Below are positions 1-9,492 of a stretch of 64,000 bases of DNA, piece by piece. Under the pieces are notes generated by a model. That model was not told where the DNA came from. It did no database searches and saw nothing but the letters and a program-made list of their open reading frames with translations. The stretch comes from Cellvibrio sp. PSBB006 (GTDB lineage: Bacteria; Pseudomonadota; Gammaproteobacteria; Pseudomonadales; Cellvibrionaceae). The DNA lies in assembly GCF_002162135.1 (NCBI RefSeq), contig NZ_CP021382.1:496001-560000 (forward strand). The letters are read 5' to 3'. The position numbers and the translations under genes were made by a program. Each line of letters opens with the position of its first letter. The stretch's first letter is position 1.

Positions 1-2054
1 GGGCAGGCGAGGATCGGTTCTTTCACGTCAGCCAGGTCGATGTCGATAACCGCTGCATATTCCGCATCGGCATCGGCTTCCATCAGTACCGGATTCGCCA
101 GCCATTCTTCCATCTTGCGTGCGCGACGCTCAAGGGTGCGAACATCGCCGTAACCTTGTTCGATCATCCACCGCAGCATTGTGATGTTGGAATTCAGGTA
201 CTCAATGATGGGTTCTTTATCCAGCTTGATGGTACAGCCAGCAGCAGAACGTTCAGCAGATGCATCAGAAATTTCAAACGCCTGTTCGACTTTCAGTTTT
301 GGCAGGCCTTCTACTTCCAGAATGCGGCCAGAGAAGATGTTCTTTTTGCCTTTCTTCTCTACGGTCAGCAAGCCTTGTTTGATGGCGTACAGCGGAATGG
401 CATTAACCAGGTCGCGCAAGGTAATGCCAGGCTGCATCTCGCCTTTGAAGCGTACCAGCACTGACTCCGGCATATCCAACGGCATAACGCCGGTTGCGGC
501 GGCAAAGGCCACCAGGCCAGAACCGGCCGGGAAAGAGATACCGATAGGGAAACGAGTGTGAGAGTCGCCGCCGGTGCCGACCGTATCGGGCAGCAACATG
601 CGATTCAGCCAGCTGTGAATGATGCCATCACCGGGACGGAGGGAGACGCCGCCACGGGTCATAATGAAATCCGGCAGAGTGTGCTGGGTCTCAATGTCCA
701 CCGGCTTGGGATAAGCTGCGGTATGACAGAAGGACTGCATGGTCAGGTCGGCGGAGAAGCCGAGGCAGGCCAGGTCTTTCAGTTCATCGCGAGTCATCGG
801 ACCGGTTGTGTCCTGGGAGCCCACGGTGGTCATGTAGGGCTCACAATAAGTACCCGGGCGAATACCGGTAGTACCACAAGCTTTGCCCACCATTTTTTGT
901 GCCAGAGAAAAGCCCTTGCCGCTATCGGCCGGTGCCTGGGGCAAACGGAACAAAGTGCTGGCAGGTAATCCGAGAGATGCACGAGCTTTGGTGGTCAAAC
1001 CACGGCCAATAATCAGCGGGATACGGCCGCCGGCCTGGACTTCGTCCAGCAGTACATCGGATTTCAGGCTGAACTCGGAAATTACAGCACCGGTTTCGAT
1101 GTTAAAGATCTTGCCTTCATAAGGACGAATTTCAATAGCATCGCCCATGTTCAGGTTGTCTACCGGTGCTTCAAAGACCAATGCACCCGCGTCTTCCATG
1201 GTGTTGTAAAAGATCGGCGCAACTTTACTGCCAATACACACACCGCCAGTGCGCTTGTTGGGTACACCGGGAATGTCGTCACCGATAAACCACAGCACAG
1301 AGTTGGTGGCAGATTTACGGGAAGAGCCGGTACCGACCACGTCACCCACGAATGCTAATGGATAACCTTTGGTTTTAAGTTGCTCGATTTGTTTGATCGG
1401 GCCAATAGTGCCTGGCTCGTCCGGTGTCAGGCCTTCACGGGCCATCTTGAACATGGCCAAGGCGTGCAGTGGGATGTCGGGGCGCGACCAGGCGTCGGGT
1501 GCGGGGGAAAGGTCATCGGTATTGGTTTCGCCGGTGACTTTGAACACGGTCAGTTTGATACTTTCCGGTACCTTGTCGCGTTTGGTGAACCATTCGCCAT
1601 CGGCCCAGGATTGCAATACAGCTTGTGCATTAGCGTTGCCGGCTTTGGCTTTTTCTTCCACATCGTGGAAGGCATCAAACATCAGCAGGGTGTGCTTGAG
1701 TTGTTCGGCAGCCAGTGAAGCGAGTTCAGCATCGTCGAGTGCGTTGACCAGGGTTTCAATGTTGTATCCGCCAAGCATCATGCCGAGCAGTTTGATCGCG
1801 TGGGGTTTATCAATCAGGGGGGAGCTGGCTTCGCCTTTGACGATGGCGCTCAGGAAAGCGGCTTTAACGTAGGCTGCTTCGTCCACGCCTGGGGGAACGC
1901 GATTGGTGATCAGGTCGAGCAGGGTTTGTTCTTCGTTAGCGGGAGGGGTTTTCAGTAATTCCACCAGACCTGCGACTTGTTCGGCATTAAGTGGTTTGGG
2001 TGGAACTCCTTCTGCTGCGCGTTCTGCGACATGTTTGCGATAGGCTTCAAGCAC
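1..2054 (-). CDS. acnB: Aconitate hydratase B (partial, C-terminus beyond window)
   Basis: Bifunctional aconitase/2-methylisocitrate dehydratase of the citric acid cycle, cytoplasmic. The minus-strand frame reads without a stop from a GTG at 2054 to the window edge, about 684 residues of a family of about 865. The N-terminus ([15 protein letters not shown]) matches AcnB closely, and later blocks such as [31 protein letters not shown] and [16 protein letters not shown] are typical. An AGAGGA Shine-Dalgarno lies about 7 bases before the GTG. The cysteines that bind the 4Fe-4S cluster lie near residues 710-770 in E. coli AcnB, so they fall outside this window and cannot be checked here. It has its own promoter and a structured leader. 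Identity is near certain. Confidence 0.97.
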   Translation of the reverse strand, partial: MLEAYRKHVAERAAEGVPPKPLNAEQVAGLVELLKTPPANEEQTLLDLITNRVPPGVDEAAYVKAAFLSAIVKGEASSPLIDKPHAIKLLGMMLGGYNIETLVNALDDAELASLAAEQLKHTLLMFDAFHDVEEKAKAGNANAQAVLQSWADGEWFTKRDKVPESIKLTVFKVTGETNTDDLSPAPDAWSRPDIPLHALAMFKMAREGLTPDEPGTIGPIKQIEQLKTKGYPLAFVGDVVGTGSSRKSATNSVLWFIGDDIPGVPNKRTGGVCIGSKVAPIFYNTMEDAGALVFEAPVDNLNMGDAIEIRPYEGKIFNIETGAVISEFSLKSDVLLDEVQAGGRIPLIIGRGLTTKARASLGLPASTLFRLPQAPADSGKGFSLAQKMVGKACGTTGIRPGTYCEPYMTTVGSQDTTGPMTRDELKDLACLGFSADLTMQSFCHTAAYPKPVDIETQHTLPDFIMTRGGVSLRPGDGIIHSWLNRMLLPDTVGTGGDSHTRFPIGISFPAGSGLVAFAAATGVMPLDMPESVLVRFKGEMQPGITLRDLVNAIPLYAIKQGLLTVEKKGKKNIFSGRILEVEGLPKLKVEQAFEISDASAERSAAGCTIKLDKEPIIEYLNSNITMLRWMIEQGYGDVRTLERRARKMEEWLANPVLMEADADAEYAAVIDIDLADVKEPILAC

Positions 2055-2166
2055 GGTTTATATCCTCTGATTTGTGAGATTACTCCTTCGGCAGGATCTC
2101 TGCGTCCGGAGACTATCCATGACCTACATGGATGAATCCACAACCCTGGCAGGGGGTGTAAATTGG
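2055..2166 (-). promoter_or_regulatory. acnB 5' leader with nested hairpins
   Basis: About 110 bases lie between the predicted transcription start and the acnB GTG. On the minus strand they can form a 7-bp hairpin (ATCCATG / CATGGAT, plus coordinates 2115-2121 and 2127-2133). Closer to the gene is a second fold in which GAGAT pairs with ATCTC, enclosing CCT/AGG. In E. coli the acnB message is bound by apo-AcnB and by RyhB, so a regulatory leader would not be surprising, but no function is shown here. Confidence 0.4.
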
Positions 2167-2172
2167 GCGCAA

Positions 2173-2201
2173 ATTATACATGAACCCCTATAAACTGTTA
2201 A
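2173..2201 (-). promoter_or_regulatory. Predicted sigma-70 promoter of acnB
   Basis: Read on the minus strand: -35 TTAACA (2196-2201), 17-base spacer, -10 TATAAT (2173-2178), preceded by TG one base upstream. Five of six and six of six consensus matches at the optimal spacing make this one of the best promoters in the window. The expected start is near 2166, giving a leader of about 110 bases. Confidence 0.75.
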
Positions 2202-2489
2202 CCCGAATCCGGAGAAGGGCGGGCGCGTTATACCCGCCGGTAAAATAGGCTGTACTGAGGGATACATGAGTCAGGTGAAATGATCAATTCGTAGACATTG
2301 TGGTCTGAAAGCCTGGCTTAGCAGGGATTTTTCCAAGGTAAACCACGTTTTTAATGGGCGGCTGTGCTATGTTGGCTGCCTCATTTTATGCAGCAAAAAA
2401 TCTCAACACATCTGGAACACGCAATCGTTAGATGTAGGTAAATAAAAGGTCCGCGAATGATCGACGGCAAAAATATGGAGCGCGCTTTA
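2202..2489. other. Intergenic region between divergent acnB and lipoprotein gene
   Basis: Beyond the acnB promoter I see no gene, RNA or repeat here. A plus-strand promoter for the lipoprotein gene must lie in it, but no convincing -35/-10 pair stands out. Confidence 0.4.
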
Positions 2490-3530
2490 ATGAAAAAAAT
2501 TATTTATCCCGTTATCAGTGCCATAACAATATTGGGTTTGGTCGCTTGCGAAGAGGCAGCAACCCCACAGCAGGAACCCCAGGCAGAGCAAAAAATGGTG
2601 GACGCCGCCATCCCCAAACAAGAGGTGCCGGTGGTGCCCCGTTATTCATCGTGGACCTGTCCGGCAAATCCAGGCAAGGCGCCTTCGGGTGATTTGACTG
2701 CTACCCGAATAGAGACGGCCAATTCGCGGCGCACTGAACCCGGCCTTTATGAAGGGCCTGTCTGGCTGAACGGTGCTTTGTATTTCTCTGATTTTACCTT
2801 TCAGGAAGGATTTCCATCGCGAGTTCAACGTCTTAATGCAGACGGATCGATGGAAACCGCGATTGAGAATAGCGGCACTAACGGTTTAGCACTCGACAGT
2901 GAAGGCTTTCTTATCGGTGGTGTTCATGCCGATAAAACCATTTCACGTTTTGATCTGCAATCCGGTGAGCGTGAAAAAATTGTGGGTGAGTATCAGGACA
3001 ATCCGTTCAATTCGCCCAACGATTTAACCGAGGCGCGCGACGGCACTATTTATTTTACCGATCCGGATTTTCAGCGCAGTGCAGCGCCGGGCGGGCAGGA
3101 AAAAACCCAAGTGTTTCGTGTATCTGCGTCCGGCAGTGTGATGGTTGTCGACGATAGCATCAGCAACCCCAATGGAGTTTCCTTGTCGCCAGCACAGGAT
3201 ACGCTCTATGTTGCGGGCGGTGGTGAAAAGGGATTTCTGCGTGCTTATCCTATTGTTGACGGCCAGCCGGGTGAAGGAAAAAATCTGGTTGAGGGTATCC
3301 AGGTTCCCGATGGCATGGCCATCGATTGTCTGGGCAATATTTACGTGACGGAGCATACGGCACAGCGCGTTCGTGTATTTACACCAGCGGGTGAGCATCT
3401 GGCGACGATTAGTGTCGATGCCAATATTACTAACGCCGCTTTCGGTGGCGCTGCGGGTAAAACCCTGTACTTAACCGGAGCCGGTGCAGTCTGGTCGATT
3501 GACCTGGATGTTGCGGGCTTCCCTTATTAA
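2490..3530 (+). CDS. SMP-30/gluconolactonase-like lipoprotein
   Basis: Predicted outer- or inner-membrane lipoprotein with a six-bladed propeller domain of the SMP-30/gluconolactonase/LRE-like family, 346 residues. The start at 2490 is preferred over the upstream ATG at 2457: it has GGAG nine bases upstream and gives a standard lipoprotein signal, with lipobox LVAC and Cys20 as the lipidated residue. A Pro/Gln-rich linker follows, then the propeller. Family features include EGPVWLNGALYFSDF (first metal-binding Glu), NSPNDLTEARDGTIYFTDP, and DGMAIDCLGNIYVTEH near the end. Members hydrolyse lactones or related esters; the substrate here is not known. It stands alone, divergent from acnB. Confidence 0.85.
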   Translation: MKKIIYPVISAITILGLVACEEAATPQQEPQAEQKMVDAAIPKQEVPVVPRYSSWTCPANPGKAPSGDLTATRIETANSRRTEPGLYEGPVWLNGALYFSDFTFQEGFPSRVQRLNADGSMETAIENSGTNGLALDSEGFLIGGVHADKTISRFDLQSGEREKIVGEYQDNPFNSPNDLTEARDGTIYFTDPDFQRSAAPGGQEKTQVFRVSASGSVMVVDDSISNPNGVSLSPAQDTLYVAGGGEKGFLRAYPIVDGQPGEGKNLVEGIQVPDGMAIDCLGNIYVTEHTAQRVRVFTPAGEHLATISVDANITNAAFGGAAGKTLYLTGAGAVWSIDLDVAGFPY

Positions 3531-3543
3531 TTCTTCTCCTGAC

Positions 3544-3584
3544 AATCAGGAAGCGATGTCCAAGAAGTATATTGCTTCCTGATT
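3544..3584 (+). terminator. Hairpin after lipoprotein gene
   Basis: A perfect 11-bp inverted repeat (AATCAGGAAGC at 3544-3554, GCTTCCTGATT at 3574-3584) lies just after the lipoprotein stop codon. There is no clear T-run, so termination is uncertain. Confidence 0.45.
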
Positions 3585-3609
3585 CTAACGATTAACGATC
3601 CAATTTCTG

Positions 3610-4077
3610 ATGCGCCTTTTTAAACCTGTTAGAACACCTTGTGTAGGCATTTGCTCGACGGGCATTGGTGACAGCGTCTGTCGCGGGTGCAAGCGTTTCG
3701 CACATGAGGTGATTGACTGGAATGCCTATAGCCATGAGCAACGGTTGATTATTGCCCAACGCCTTGAATCTTTTTTGGCGCAAGTCGTAGAAAACATTAT
3801 TGAAGTGGTTGATGCGCCTTTATTGTTGCAGCAAATCAAACACCAACAAATTTTATTTAAGGAAGAGCAGAATCCTTATTGCTGGGTTTTCGATTTGTTG
3901 CGTGCTGGGGCGAGCCAGATTAGAGATCTGGAAACCTATGGTTTGCGTTTGCAACCCGCTTGGCGAGATGCATCGCTAAAGGAAGTCCGTGATGCAATCG
4001 ACCAGGATTTTTACGCACTCTCCTGTGCCTACTATGAACGCTATATAGAACCAGGCCTACCGGCAAAAACCAGGTAG
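3610..4077 (+). CDS. DUF1289 family protein
   Basis: Cytoplasmic 155-residue protein whose N-terminus carries the DUF1289 (YdhL-like) cysteine set: C11, C15, C24 and C27, in the pattern CxxxC-x8-CxxC, with RTPCVGIC and CRGCKRF blocks. Such cysteines suggest a metal or Fe-S site, but the family has no established function. DUF1289 proteins are often only 60-80 residues; here an additional helical C-terminal half of about 90 residues follows. The TAG stop codon is provided by a REP-type palindrome that begins at 4074, so the last residues may be a secondary extension. miaE follows 55 bases downstream on the same strand. Confidence 0.8.
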   Translation: MRLFKPVRTPCVGICSTGIGDSVCRGCKRFAHEVIDWNAYSHEQRLIIAQRLESFLAQVVENIIEVVDAPLLLQQIKHQQILFKEEQNPYCWVFDLLRAGASQIRDLETYGLRLQPAWRDASLKEVRDAIDQDFYALSCAYYERYIEPGLPAKTR

Positions 4078-4103
4078 GTCGGATTAGCGAAGCGTAATCC
4101 GCC
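4074..4103. repeat. REP-type palindrome, copy 1
   Basis: The sequence begins GTAGGTCGGATTAGCG and folds back on CGTAATCCG. The same unit recurs near 14.8, 18.9 and 20.1 kb. It overlaps the end of the DUF1289 gene and contributes its TAG stop. Confidence 0.85.
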
Positions 4104-4132
4104 ATCAGCTTAAAAAATGTATCAATAAACCC

Positions 4133-4741
4133 ATGAATGCACTAACCCGAATCAATCAATTTTTATTATGTGAAACCCCGGATGCCTGGGTACAAAGCGC
4201 ACTACAGCATCAAGCACTTTTGTTGCTCGATCACGCTAACTGTGAAAAGAAAGCTGCATCAACGGCCTTAACGCTTATGTACCGCTATGTCGGTGATTTC
4301 GAGATGATGCATAAGATGTCGCGCTTGGCCCGTGAAGAGTTGCGCCATTACGAACAAGTGATGGCCATCATGGAAACTCGCGGTATCGCTTATGAACAAA
4401 TTACGCCGTGTCGTTATGCGTCGGAGTTACGCAAGCCTGTGCGCACTCATGAGCCAGCTCGATTTATCGATACGCTAATCGTGGGCGCCATTATTGAAGC
4501 ACGCTCTTGCGAGCGCTTTGCTAAGGTTGCACCGCATCTGGACGAAGAACTGCAAAAGTTTTATCTGTCGCTGCTGAAATCAGAGGCGAGGCATTACGAG
4601 GATTATCTGCATCTTGCGCGCAAGGCGGCCGGTGGTGAGAGTATTGATGATCGCATTGAGGTTTTTTTGCAGCTGGAAAAAAGCTTGATTGAAAGCCCGG
4701 ATACCGAATTCCGTTTCCATTCAGGCGTGCTGGCGGCGTAA
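4133..4741 (+). CDS. miaE: tRNA 2-methylthio-N6-isopentenyladenosine hydroxylase
   Basis: MiaE hydroxylates ms2i6A at position 37 of tRNAs that read UNN codons, using O2 and a di-iron centre. The 202-residue protein has the expected ferritin-like ligand pattern: E38, the EELRH block (E69, H72), E122 in IIEARSCERF, and E151/H154 in SEARHYEDY. Length is normal for the family. It lies between the DUF1289 gene and a small membrane protein gene, all on the plus strand. No strong Shine-Dalgarno is visible, but the start fits the family N-terminus. Confidence 0.93.
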   Translation: MNALTRINQFLLCETPDAWVQSALQHQALLLLDHANCEKKAASTALTLMYRYVGDFEMMHKMSRLAREELRHYEQVMAIMETRGIAYEQITPCRYASELRKPVRTHEPARFIDTLIVGAIIEARSCERFAKVAPHLDEELQKFYLSLLKSEARHYEDYLHLARKAAGGESIDDRIEVFLQLEKSLIESPDTEFRFHSGVLAA

Positions 4742-4780
4742 CCAGCGACCAATATCGCTAAACTTAAGGGAGAACAAGTG

Positions 4781-5152
4781 ATGAATCCTGAAAAGATAGA
4801 ACAACAGGATGTACCCAAAAAATCCAAAATCCGTTCCGGCACCTGGCCGCTGGGTTTAGCCATTATATTGATTGGTGTCGTTTTGTTAGCGCGAAATCTG
4901 GGGGTAGATTTTTTCTTCCTGCACCTGGATAACTGGTGGGCGCTGTTTATTCTGGTGGCATCGGTGGGGCCTTTGCAGCAAGCCTTTGTGGCTTATCGGC
5001 GCGAAGGTATTGGTGCTTCGATGGCCAACTCCCTGGTATCAGCAGCGTTTATTATTTTCATTGCATTAATTTTTCTGATTGATCTGTCATTTTTTACCTG
5101 GTGGCCGGTATTTGTCATCCTTGGTGGTTTATCCATGATGACCAATCGTTGA
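4781..5152 (+). CDS. Small LiaF/LiaI-like membrane protein
   Basis: 123-residue protein with a short hydrophilic N-terminus and four hydrophobic segments (about residues 22-38, 46-62, 80-100 and 104-118). It resembles the transmembrane regions of the LiaI/LiaF/DUF5668 group, in which a WPLGLAIILIGVVLL-like stretch is common. Start at ATG 4781, with AAGGGAGA eight bases upstream; the adjacent GTG at 4778 is too close. The function is unknown; related domains occur in envelope-stress proteins. It ends 18 bases before the convergent lpxH stop. Confidence 0.7.
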   Translation: MNPEKIEQQDVPKKSKIRSGTWPLGLAIILIGVVLLARNLGVDFFFLHLDNWWALFILVASVGPLQQAFVAYRREGIGASMANSLVSAAFIIFIALIFLIDLSFFTWWPVFVILGGLSMMTNR

Positions 5153-5169
5153 TGCGATTTAAATGTAAA

Positions 5170-5898
5170 TTAAACAGTCATCGGCCAGTGGCGTAACTCA
5201 AGTCCACTGGCATCGGCATAGATGCACCATGCGGAATCATGCCAATCGCCGAGCACAATTCTTTCAGCTGCCATACCGTCAATAGTCAATGGATGTCGCG
5301 CTGGTCTGTGTGTATGGCCATGAATCAATTGTCGTACACCATGGGCTTGCATGACCCGCACAACTTCTTCTGGCGTAACATCCATAATATCTTCGGCTTT
5401 GATACTGTTCATGCTTTTACTCTGGGCACGAATTTGTGCGGCCAACGCACGGCGTGCACCAAGCGGTTGTGAGAGTATTTGTTGTTGCCAGGCGGGAGAG
5501 CGAACTTGTTGACGAAATGCAAGGTATTCAGTATCGCGAGTGCACAGCGTATCGCCGTGCATCAGTAAAGTCGGTTGGCCGTATAAATCAATGAGTGTGG
5601 GGTCGACAATCAGACTTGCTCCGGCAGCGTTAGCAAAATCATTGCCCAGTAAGAAATCGCGATTGCCGTGCATCAAATAAACGGCGGTGCCTTGATCGGA
5701 TAATGCACGCAAGTGTTGCGCAACCGCTGCATTTAATGGCGCATCATCGTCATCACCAATCCAGGCATCAAAAAAATCACCCAGAATATAAAGTGCTTCT
5801 GTGCCTTGAGCGCGCTCCGCCAAAAATTGATAGAAAGCGTTGGTCGCCGCCGGGCGGGATTCGTGCAGGTGCAGATCAGAAATAAACAGTGTGGTCAT
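5170..5898 (-). CDS. lpxH: UDP-2,3-diacylglucosamine diphosphatase
   Basis: LpxH hydrolyses UDP-2,3-diacylglucosamine to lipid X and UMP, the fourth step of lipid A synthesis, at the cytoplasmic face of the inner membrane. The 242-residue protein shows the calcineurin-like metallophosphoesterase motifs in order: DLHLHE (D8, H10), GDFFDAWIGDDD, GNRDF, MHGDTLC and HGHTHRP, which supply the Mn ligands. Length is typical (about 240). It follows ppiB on the minus strand, as in many pseudomonads, but a strong hairpin separates the two. Confidence 0.95.
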   Translation of the reverse strand: MTTLFISDLHLHESRPAATNAFYQFLAERAQGTEALYILGDFFDAWIGDDDDAPLNAAVAQHLRALSDQGTAVYLMHGNRDFLLGNDFANAAGASLIVDPTLIDLYGQPTLLMHGDTLCTRDTEYLAFRQQVRSPAWQQQILSQPLGARRALAAQIRAQSKSMNSIKAEDIMDVTPEEVVRVMQAHGVRQLIHGHTHRPARHPLTIDGMAAERIVLGDWHDSAWCIYADASGLELRHWPMTV

Positions 5899-5953
5899 CA
5901 GGGCGTGTGCAGAGTTGGCTAATTATCGGAAGTATTAAATGCATAACGCAAAT

Positions 5954-5989
5954 AAGACGGTCTTTGAATTCAATATCAAAGACCGTCTT
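5954..5989 (-). terminator. Strong hairpin between ppiB and lpxH
   Basis: Perfect 14-bp stem (5954-5967 with 5976-5989) and 8-base loop, starting 6 bases after the ppiB stop codon. On the minus strand it is followed by a short ATTT stretch. It probably ends most ppiB transcripts or stabilises the 3' end; read-through into lpxH is possible. Confidence 0.65.
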
Positions 5990-5994
5990 GCAGA

Positions 5995-6486
5995 TTAGGC
6001 TACAGTCACTTTTTCTATAATAACAGCCTCTACCGGGACATCCTGGTGATAGCCTTTCGTGCCGGTTTTTACGCCTTTGATTTTGTTCACCACATCCATG
6101 CCGTCGGTCACTTTGCCAAATACACAGTAGCCCCAGCCTTGCGCGTTTTTGCTGCTGTGGTTGAGGAAGCTGTTATCTTTAACATTGATGAAAAATTGTG
6201 CGGTGGCGCTGTGCGGGTCATTGGTGCGCGCCATAGCCAGGCTGCCTACGACATTTTTTAAACCGTTATCGGCTTCGTTCTCGATAGGCTCACGCGTTTT
6301 TTTCTGTTCCATATCTTCGGTCATGCCGCCGCCCTGAACCATGAAACCGTCAATCACGCGATGAAAGATAGTGCCGTTGTAAAAGCCTTCTTCGGCATAT
6401 TGCTTAAAGTTGGCTGCCGTTTTAGGTGCCTTGTCAAAATCCAGTTCGATTACTATGTCGCCGTGGTTTGTATGCAGGGTAATCAT
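5995..6486 (-). CDS. ppiB: Peptidyl-prolyl cis-trans isomerase B (cyclophilin)
   Basis: Cytoplasmic cyclophilin-type PPIase, 163 residues. The start at 6486 gives [15 protein letters not shown], the usual PpiB N-terminus, with GGAG seven bases upstream; an ATG seven codons further upstream would add non-family residues. Core motifs [13 protein letters not shown] and [11 protein letters not shown] are intact. No signal peptide is seen, so this is the cytoplasmic form rather than PpiA. It is divergent from tmk. Confidence 0.95.
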   Translation of the reverse strand: MITLHTNHGDIVIELDFDKAPKTAANFKQYAEEGFYNGTIFHRVIDGFMVQGGGMTEDMEQKKTREPIENEADNGLKNVVGSLAMARTNDPHSATAQFFINVKDNSFLNHSSKNAQGWGYCVFGKVTDGMDVVNKIKGVKTGTKGYHQDVPVEAVIIEKVTVA

Positions 6487-6548
6487 CTTCGTCTCCAGTG
6501 AAAGCAAAGGCTAAAAAAGCGGTTATGATACGCGCTCGCCGGGGGTGA

Positions 6549-7214
<666 letters not shown>

Positions 7215-7228
7215 CCGTTGTTAGCACA

Positions 7229-7867
7229 TCAGAAAGCTGGCGGGCAGTGTATGTTCACCGGTTGATTGGTAATGGGGTGATCAAAGAAAATCTGTTGCGC
7301 GTGTAGCAGCAGGCGAGGGGCCTGTTCCTGGATGTCCACCGGCGCGTAGAGCCTGTCGCCCACAATCGGATGCCCCAGTGCCAGCATATGAACGCGCAAT
7401 TGATGTGTCCTGCCGCTGACCGGTTCCAGTAATACCCGGGTGGTTTGTGTATCCGCATCCCGTTCCATCACGCGATAACGGGTATGTGCCGCTTTGCCTT
7501 GCTCAAAACACACTTTTTGCAGCGGGCGATTTGGCCAATCGCAAATCAAGGGCAATGTAACTTCTCCCTCATCCTGCTCCATCAGGCCGGACACCACCGC
7601 CACATAACGCTTATGCACGCCGCGCGTCTCAAACTGCTTGGTGAGGGTGCGCAGGGTGATGTAGTTAAGCGGAAACATAACAATGCCAGAGGTGCCCTGG
7701 TCCAGCCGATGTACAACCCGGGCATTGGGAAATGGGCCAAGAGCCCGGCGAATCAGGCAATCCTGGTTGTCCGGCCCCTTACCGGGAACGGTGAGCAACC
7801 CGGCAGGTTTGTTGAGGATCAGCAGATCGTCGTCGCGGTAAAGAATGTCCAGAGTGTGCTCAGTCAT
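7229..7867 (-). CDS. rluA: Dual-specificity 23S rRNA/tRNA pseudouridine synthase RluA
   Basis: 212-residue pseudouridine synthase. The catalytic Asp is D56 in VVHRLDQGTSG. The block LPLICDWPNRPLQKVC and the segment HQLRVHMLALGHPIVGDRLY agree specifically with E. coli RluA, which modifies 23S U746 and U32 of some tRNAs. There is no S4 domain, as expected for RluA. It lies on the minus strand between tmk and holB and ends 14 bases from the tmk stop, so the two converge. Confidence 0.92.
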   Translation of the reverse strand: MTEHTLDILYRDDDLLILNKPAGLLTVPGKGPDNQDCLIRRALGPFPNARVVHRLDQGTSGIVMFPLNYITLRTLTKQFETRGVHKRYVAVVSGLMEQDEGEVTLPLICDWPNRPLQKVCFEQGKAAHTRYRVMERDADTQTTRVLLEPVSGRTHQLRVHMLALGHPIVGDRLYAPVDIQEQAPRLLLHAQQIFFDHPITNQPVNIHCPPAF

Positions 7868-7954
7868 AATCGGCTGGTTCGCTAAAAAGGCGGCGATTAT
7901 CGCAAATAATTGCTAAGCTTGCGCCCGAATTGATGTTTTTAACTGATTTTTCCA

Positions 7955-8995
7955 ATGAGCTTTTCCGGCATGAGTGACTTCCCCGCATTACCCTATCCCT
8001 GGCAACAAGGCGATTGGCAGCAGATTTGCGCTCAACAGGCAGCGAATAAGTTACCCCATGCGCTGATGCTCGCGGGGCCTAAAGGTATCGGTAAGCGCCA
8101 CCTGGCAGAAGCTCTTGCCCATTTATTGTTGTGTCTTTCGCCTGTTGAGGGCACGCCCTGCGGTAAATGCCGTTCTTGCCAATTAAATCACGCTCAAACC
8201 CACCCTGATTTCCTGATGCTTGAGCCGGAAGAGGGCAGCAAGGCTATCAAGGTAGATCAGGTGCGCGGCCTGATCGAATCTCTGGGGAAAACGGCGCAGC
8301 AGGGAGGGTACAAGGTTCTCGTGCTGGAGCCGGCGGAGGCCATGAATATCAACTCCGCCAATGCCTTACTCAAGTCTCTGGAGGAGCCGGCGGACAATAC
8401 ATTATTGATTCTGGTCAGCCATACCCCAAGTGCTGTTTTACCCACTATTCGCAGTCGCTGTCAGCTACGATTGCTGGCTATGCCGCGCGAAGAGCAGGTT
8501 TTGCATTGGCTTACGCCGTTGATGACCGGCTCAAGTGTTCAACCGAAAGAGGTATTGTTCGTCGCTCGTGGCGCGCCGCTGACCGCGTTGGCGTTGTTGG
8601 AAGGCGATGCACTGGAGCGCTACCAGCAATTACAGGATAACCTGGCGCGTTTGACGCTTGGCCAGCTCTCCGCCATTGAGCTTGCGCAGCAGTGGCATGG
8701 TGATGATGTAGTGGCGATCATCGAATGGTTTCTGGGTTGGCTGCACGGGTTGGCGCGTTGGCGGGTCGGCATGGATGATCCGCAGATCAAGGCACTGCCA
8801 CCGGAGTTTCGCGAGCGTCTGACGTATGTAGTGCCGGCACTGCTGCATCGTTATATCGAGAAAATCCTGACCAATAAAAAGCAACTGCTGAGCGGGGCGA
8901 ACCCCAATAAACAGTTGTTATTAGAGGAATTATTTCTCGATTGGGGTGCTTTGTTGCGCGCCAGCACGAATCGGCCGCTGGCGGCTGGACAGTAG
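7955..8995 (+). CDS. holB: DNA polymerase III delta' subunit
   Basis: Clamp-loader stator subunit. 346 residues with a degenerate P-loop GPKGIGKRH (41-49), a zinc module formed by C60, C69, C72 and C75, and the sensor-region TIRSRC motif typical of delta'. Start at 7955 or at the internal ATG 7970 (MSDFPALPYPW); neither has a clear ribosome binding site, and the second fits homologues slightly better. It is followed 52 bases later by pilZ, the usual holB-pilZ-tatD order. Confidence 0.93.
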   Translation: MSFSGMSDFPALPYPWQQGDWQQICAQQAANKLPHALMLAGPKGIGKRHLAEALAHLLLCLSPVEGTPCGKCRSCQLNHAQTHPDFLMLEPEEGSKAIKVDQVRGLIESLGKTAQQGGYKVLVLEPAEAMNINSANALLKSLEEPADNTLLILVSHTPSAVLPTIRSRCQLRLLAMPREEQVLHWLTPLMTGSSVQPKEVLFVARGAPLTALALLEGDALERYQQLQDNLARLTLGQLSAIELAQQWHGDDVVAIIEWFLGWLHGLARWRVGMDDPQIKALPPEFRERLTYVVPALLHRYIEKILTNKKQLLSGANPNKQLLLEELFLDWGALLRASTNRPLAAGQ

Positions 8996-9047
8996 TAGAC
9001 TAATCTATTAGTGTTCTTTCATTGTTTTCGGTTAAACAGGTAGTCCT

Positions 9048-9401
9048 ATGCAAGCGATTGGCGGCGGTGCCCGCAATGGCATTCTTTCTCTGACCATCAA
9101 AGACAAGGCGGTGCTTTACGCCGCGTATATGCCGTTTGTGAAAAACGGTGGCATGTTTATCCCCACCAGCAAAAGCTACAAACTGGGCGATGAAGTCTTT
9201 ATGTTGCTCAGTCTGATGGACGAGTCGGAGAAAATCCCGGTGGCCGGTAAGGTTGTTTGGGTAACTCCCAAGGGTGCGCAGGGCAACCGTGCGGCGGGTA
9301 TCGGAGTGCAGTTCAGTGACCAGGACAATACCGCCGTGAACAAGATCGAAACCTATCTGGCTGGTTCGCTCTCTTCCGACCGACCCACCCATACCATGTA
9401 A
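9048..9401 (+). CDS. pilZ: Type IV pilus assembly protein PilZ
   Basis: 117 residues, very close to Pseudomonas PilZ over its whole length (ARNGILSLTIKDKAVLYAAY, KSYKLGDEVFMLL, GAQGNRAAGIGVQF, SDRPTHTM). PilZ is needed for type IV pilus assembly and works with FimX and the PilB ATPase. It lacks the RxxxR and D/NxSxxG motifs of c-di-GMP-binding PilZ domains, as in P. aeruginosa PilZ itself, so direct ligand binding is not expected. A terminator follows at once. Confidence 0.95.
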   Translation: MQAIGGGARNGILSLTIKDKAVLYAAYMPFVKNGGMFIPTSKSYKLGDEVFMLLSLMDESEKIPVAGKVVWVTPKGAQGNRAAGIGVQFSDQDNTAVNKIETYLAGSLSSDRPTHTM

Positions 9402-9425
9402 AGATTCGTTACAATCGCACCCGGG

Positions 9426-9450
9426 AAGCCAGGCCAGTCCTGGCTTTTTT
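9426..9450 (+). terminator. Rho-independent terminator after pilZ
   Basis: AAGCCAGG (9426-9433) pairs with CCTGGCTT (9439-9446) and runs into a T-tract. A tandem 14-base repeat (ATCCGTATTAACC-type) follows before tatD. Confidence 0.85.
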
Positions 9451-9492
9451 ACATCCGTATTAACCCATCCGTATTAACCAAGGTTCAGCATT

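Noticed and set aside
2055..2120. Glycine riboswitch in the acnB leader
   Set aside because: Only a short string resembles the aptamer; the full paired elements and second conserved half are missing, and the gene is not a glycine gene.
9048..9401. PilZ protein as a c-di-GMP receptor
   Set aside because: The RxxxR and D/NxSxxG motifs are absent, as in Pseudomonas PilZ, so direct c-di-GMP binding is not expected.
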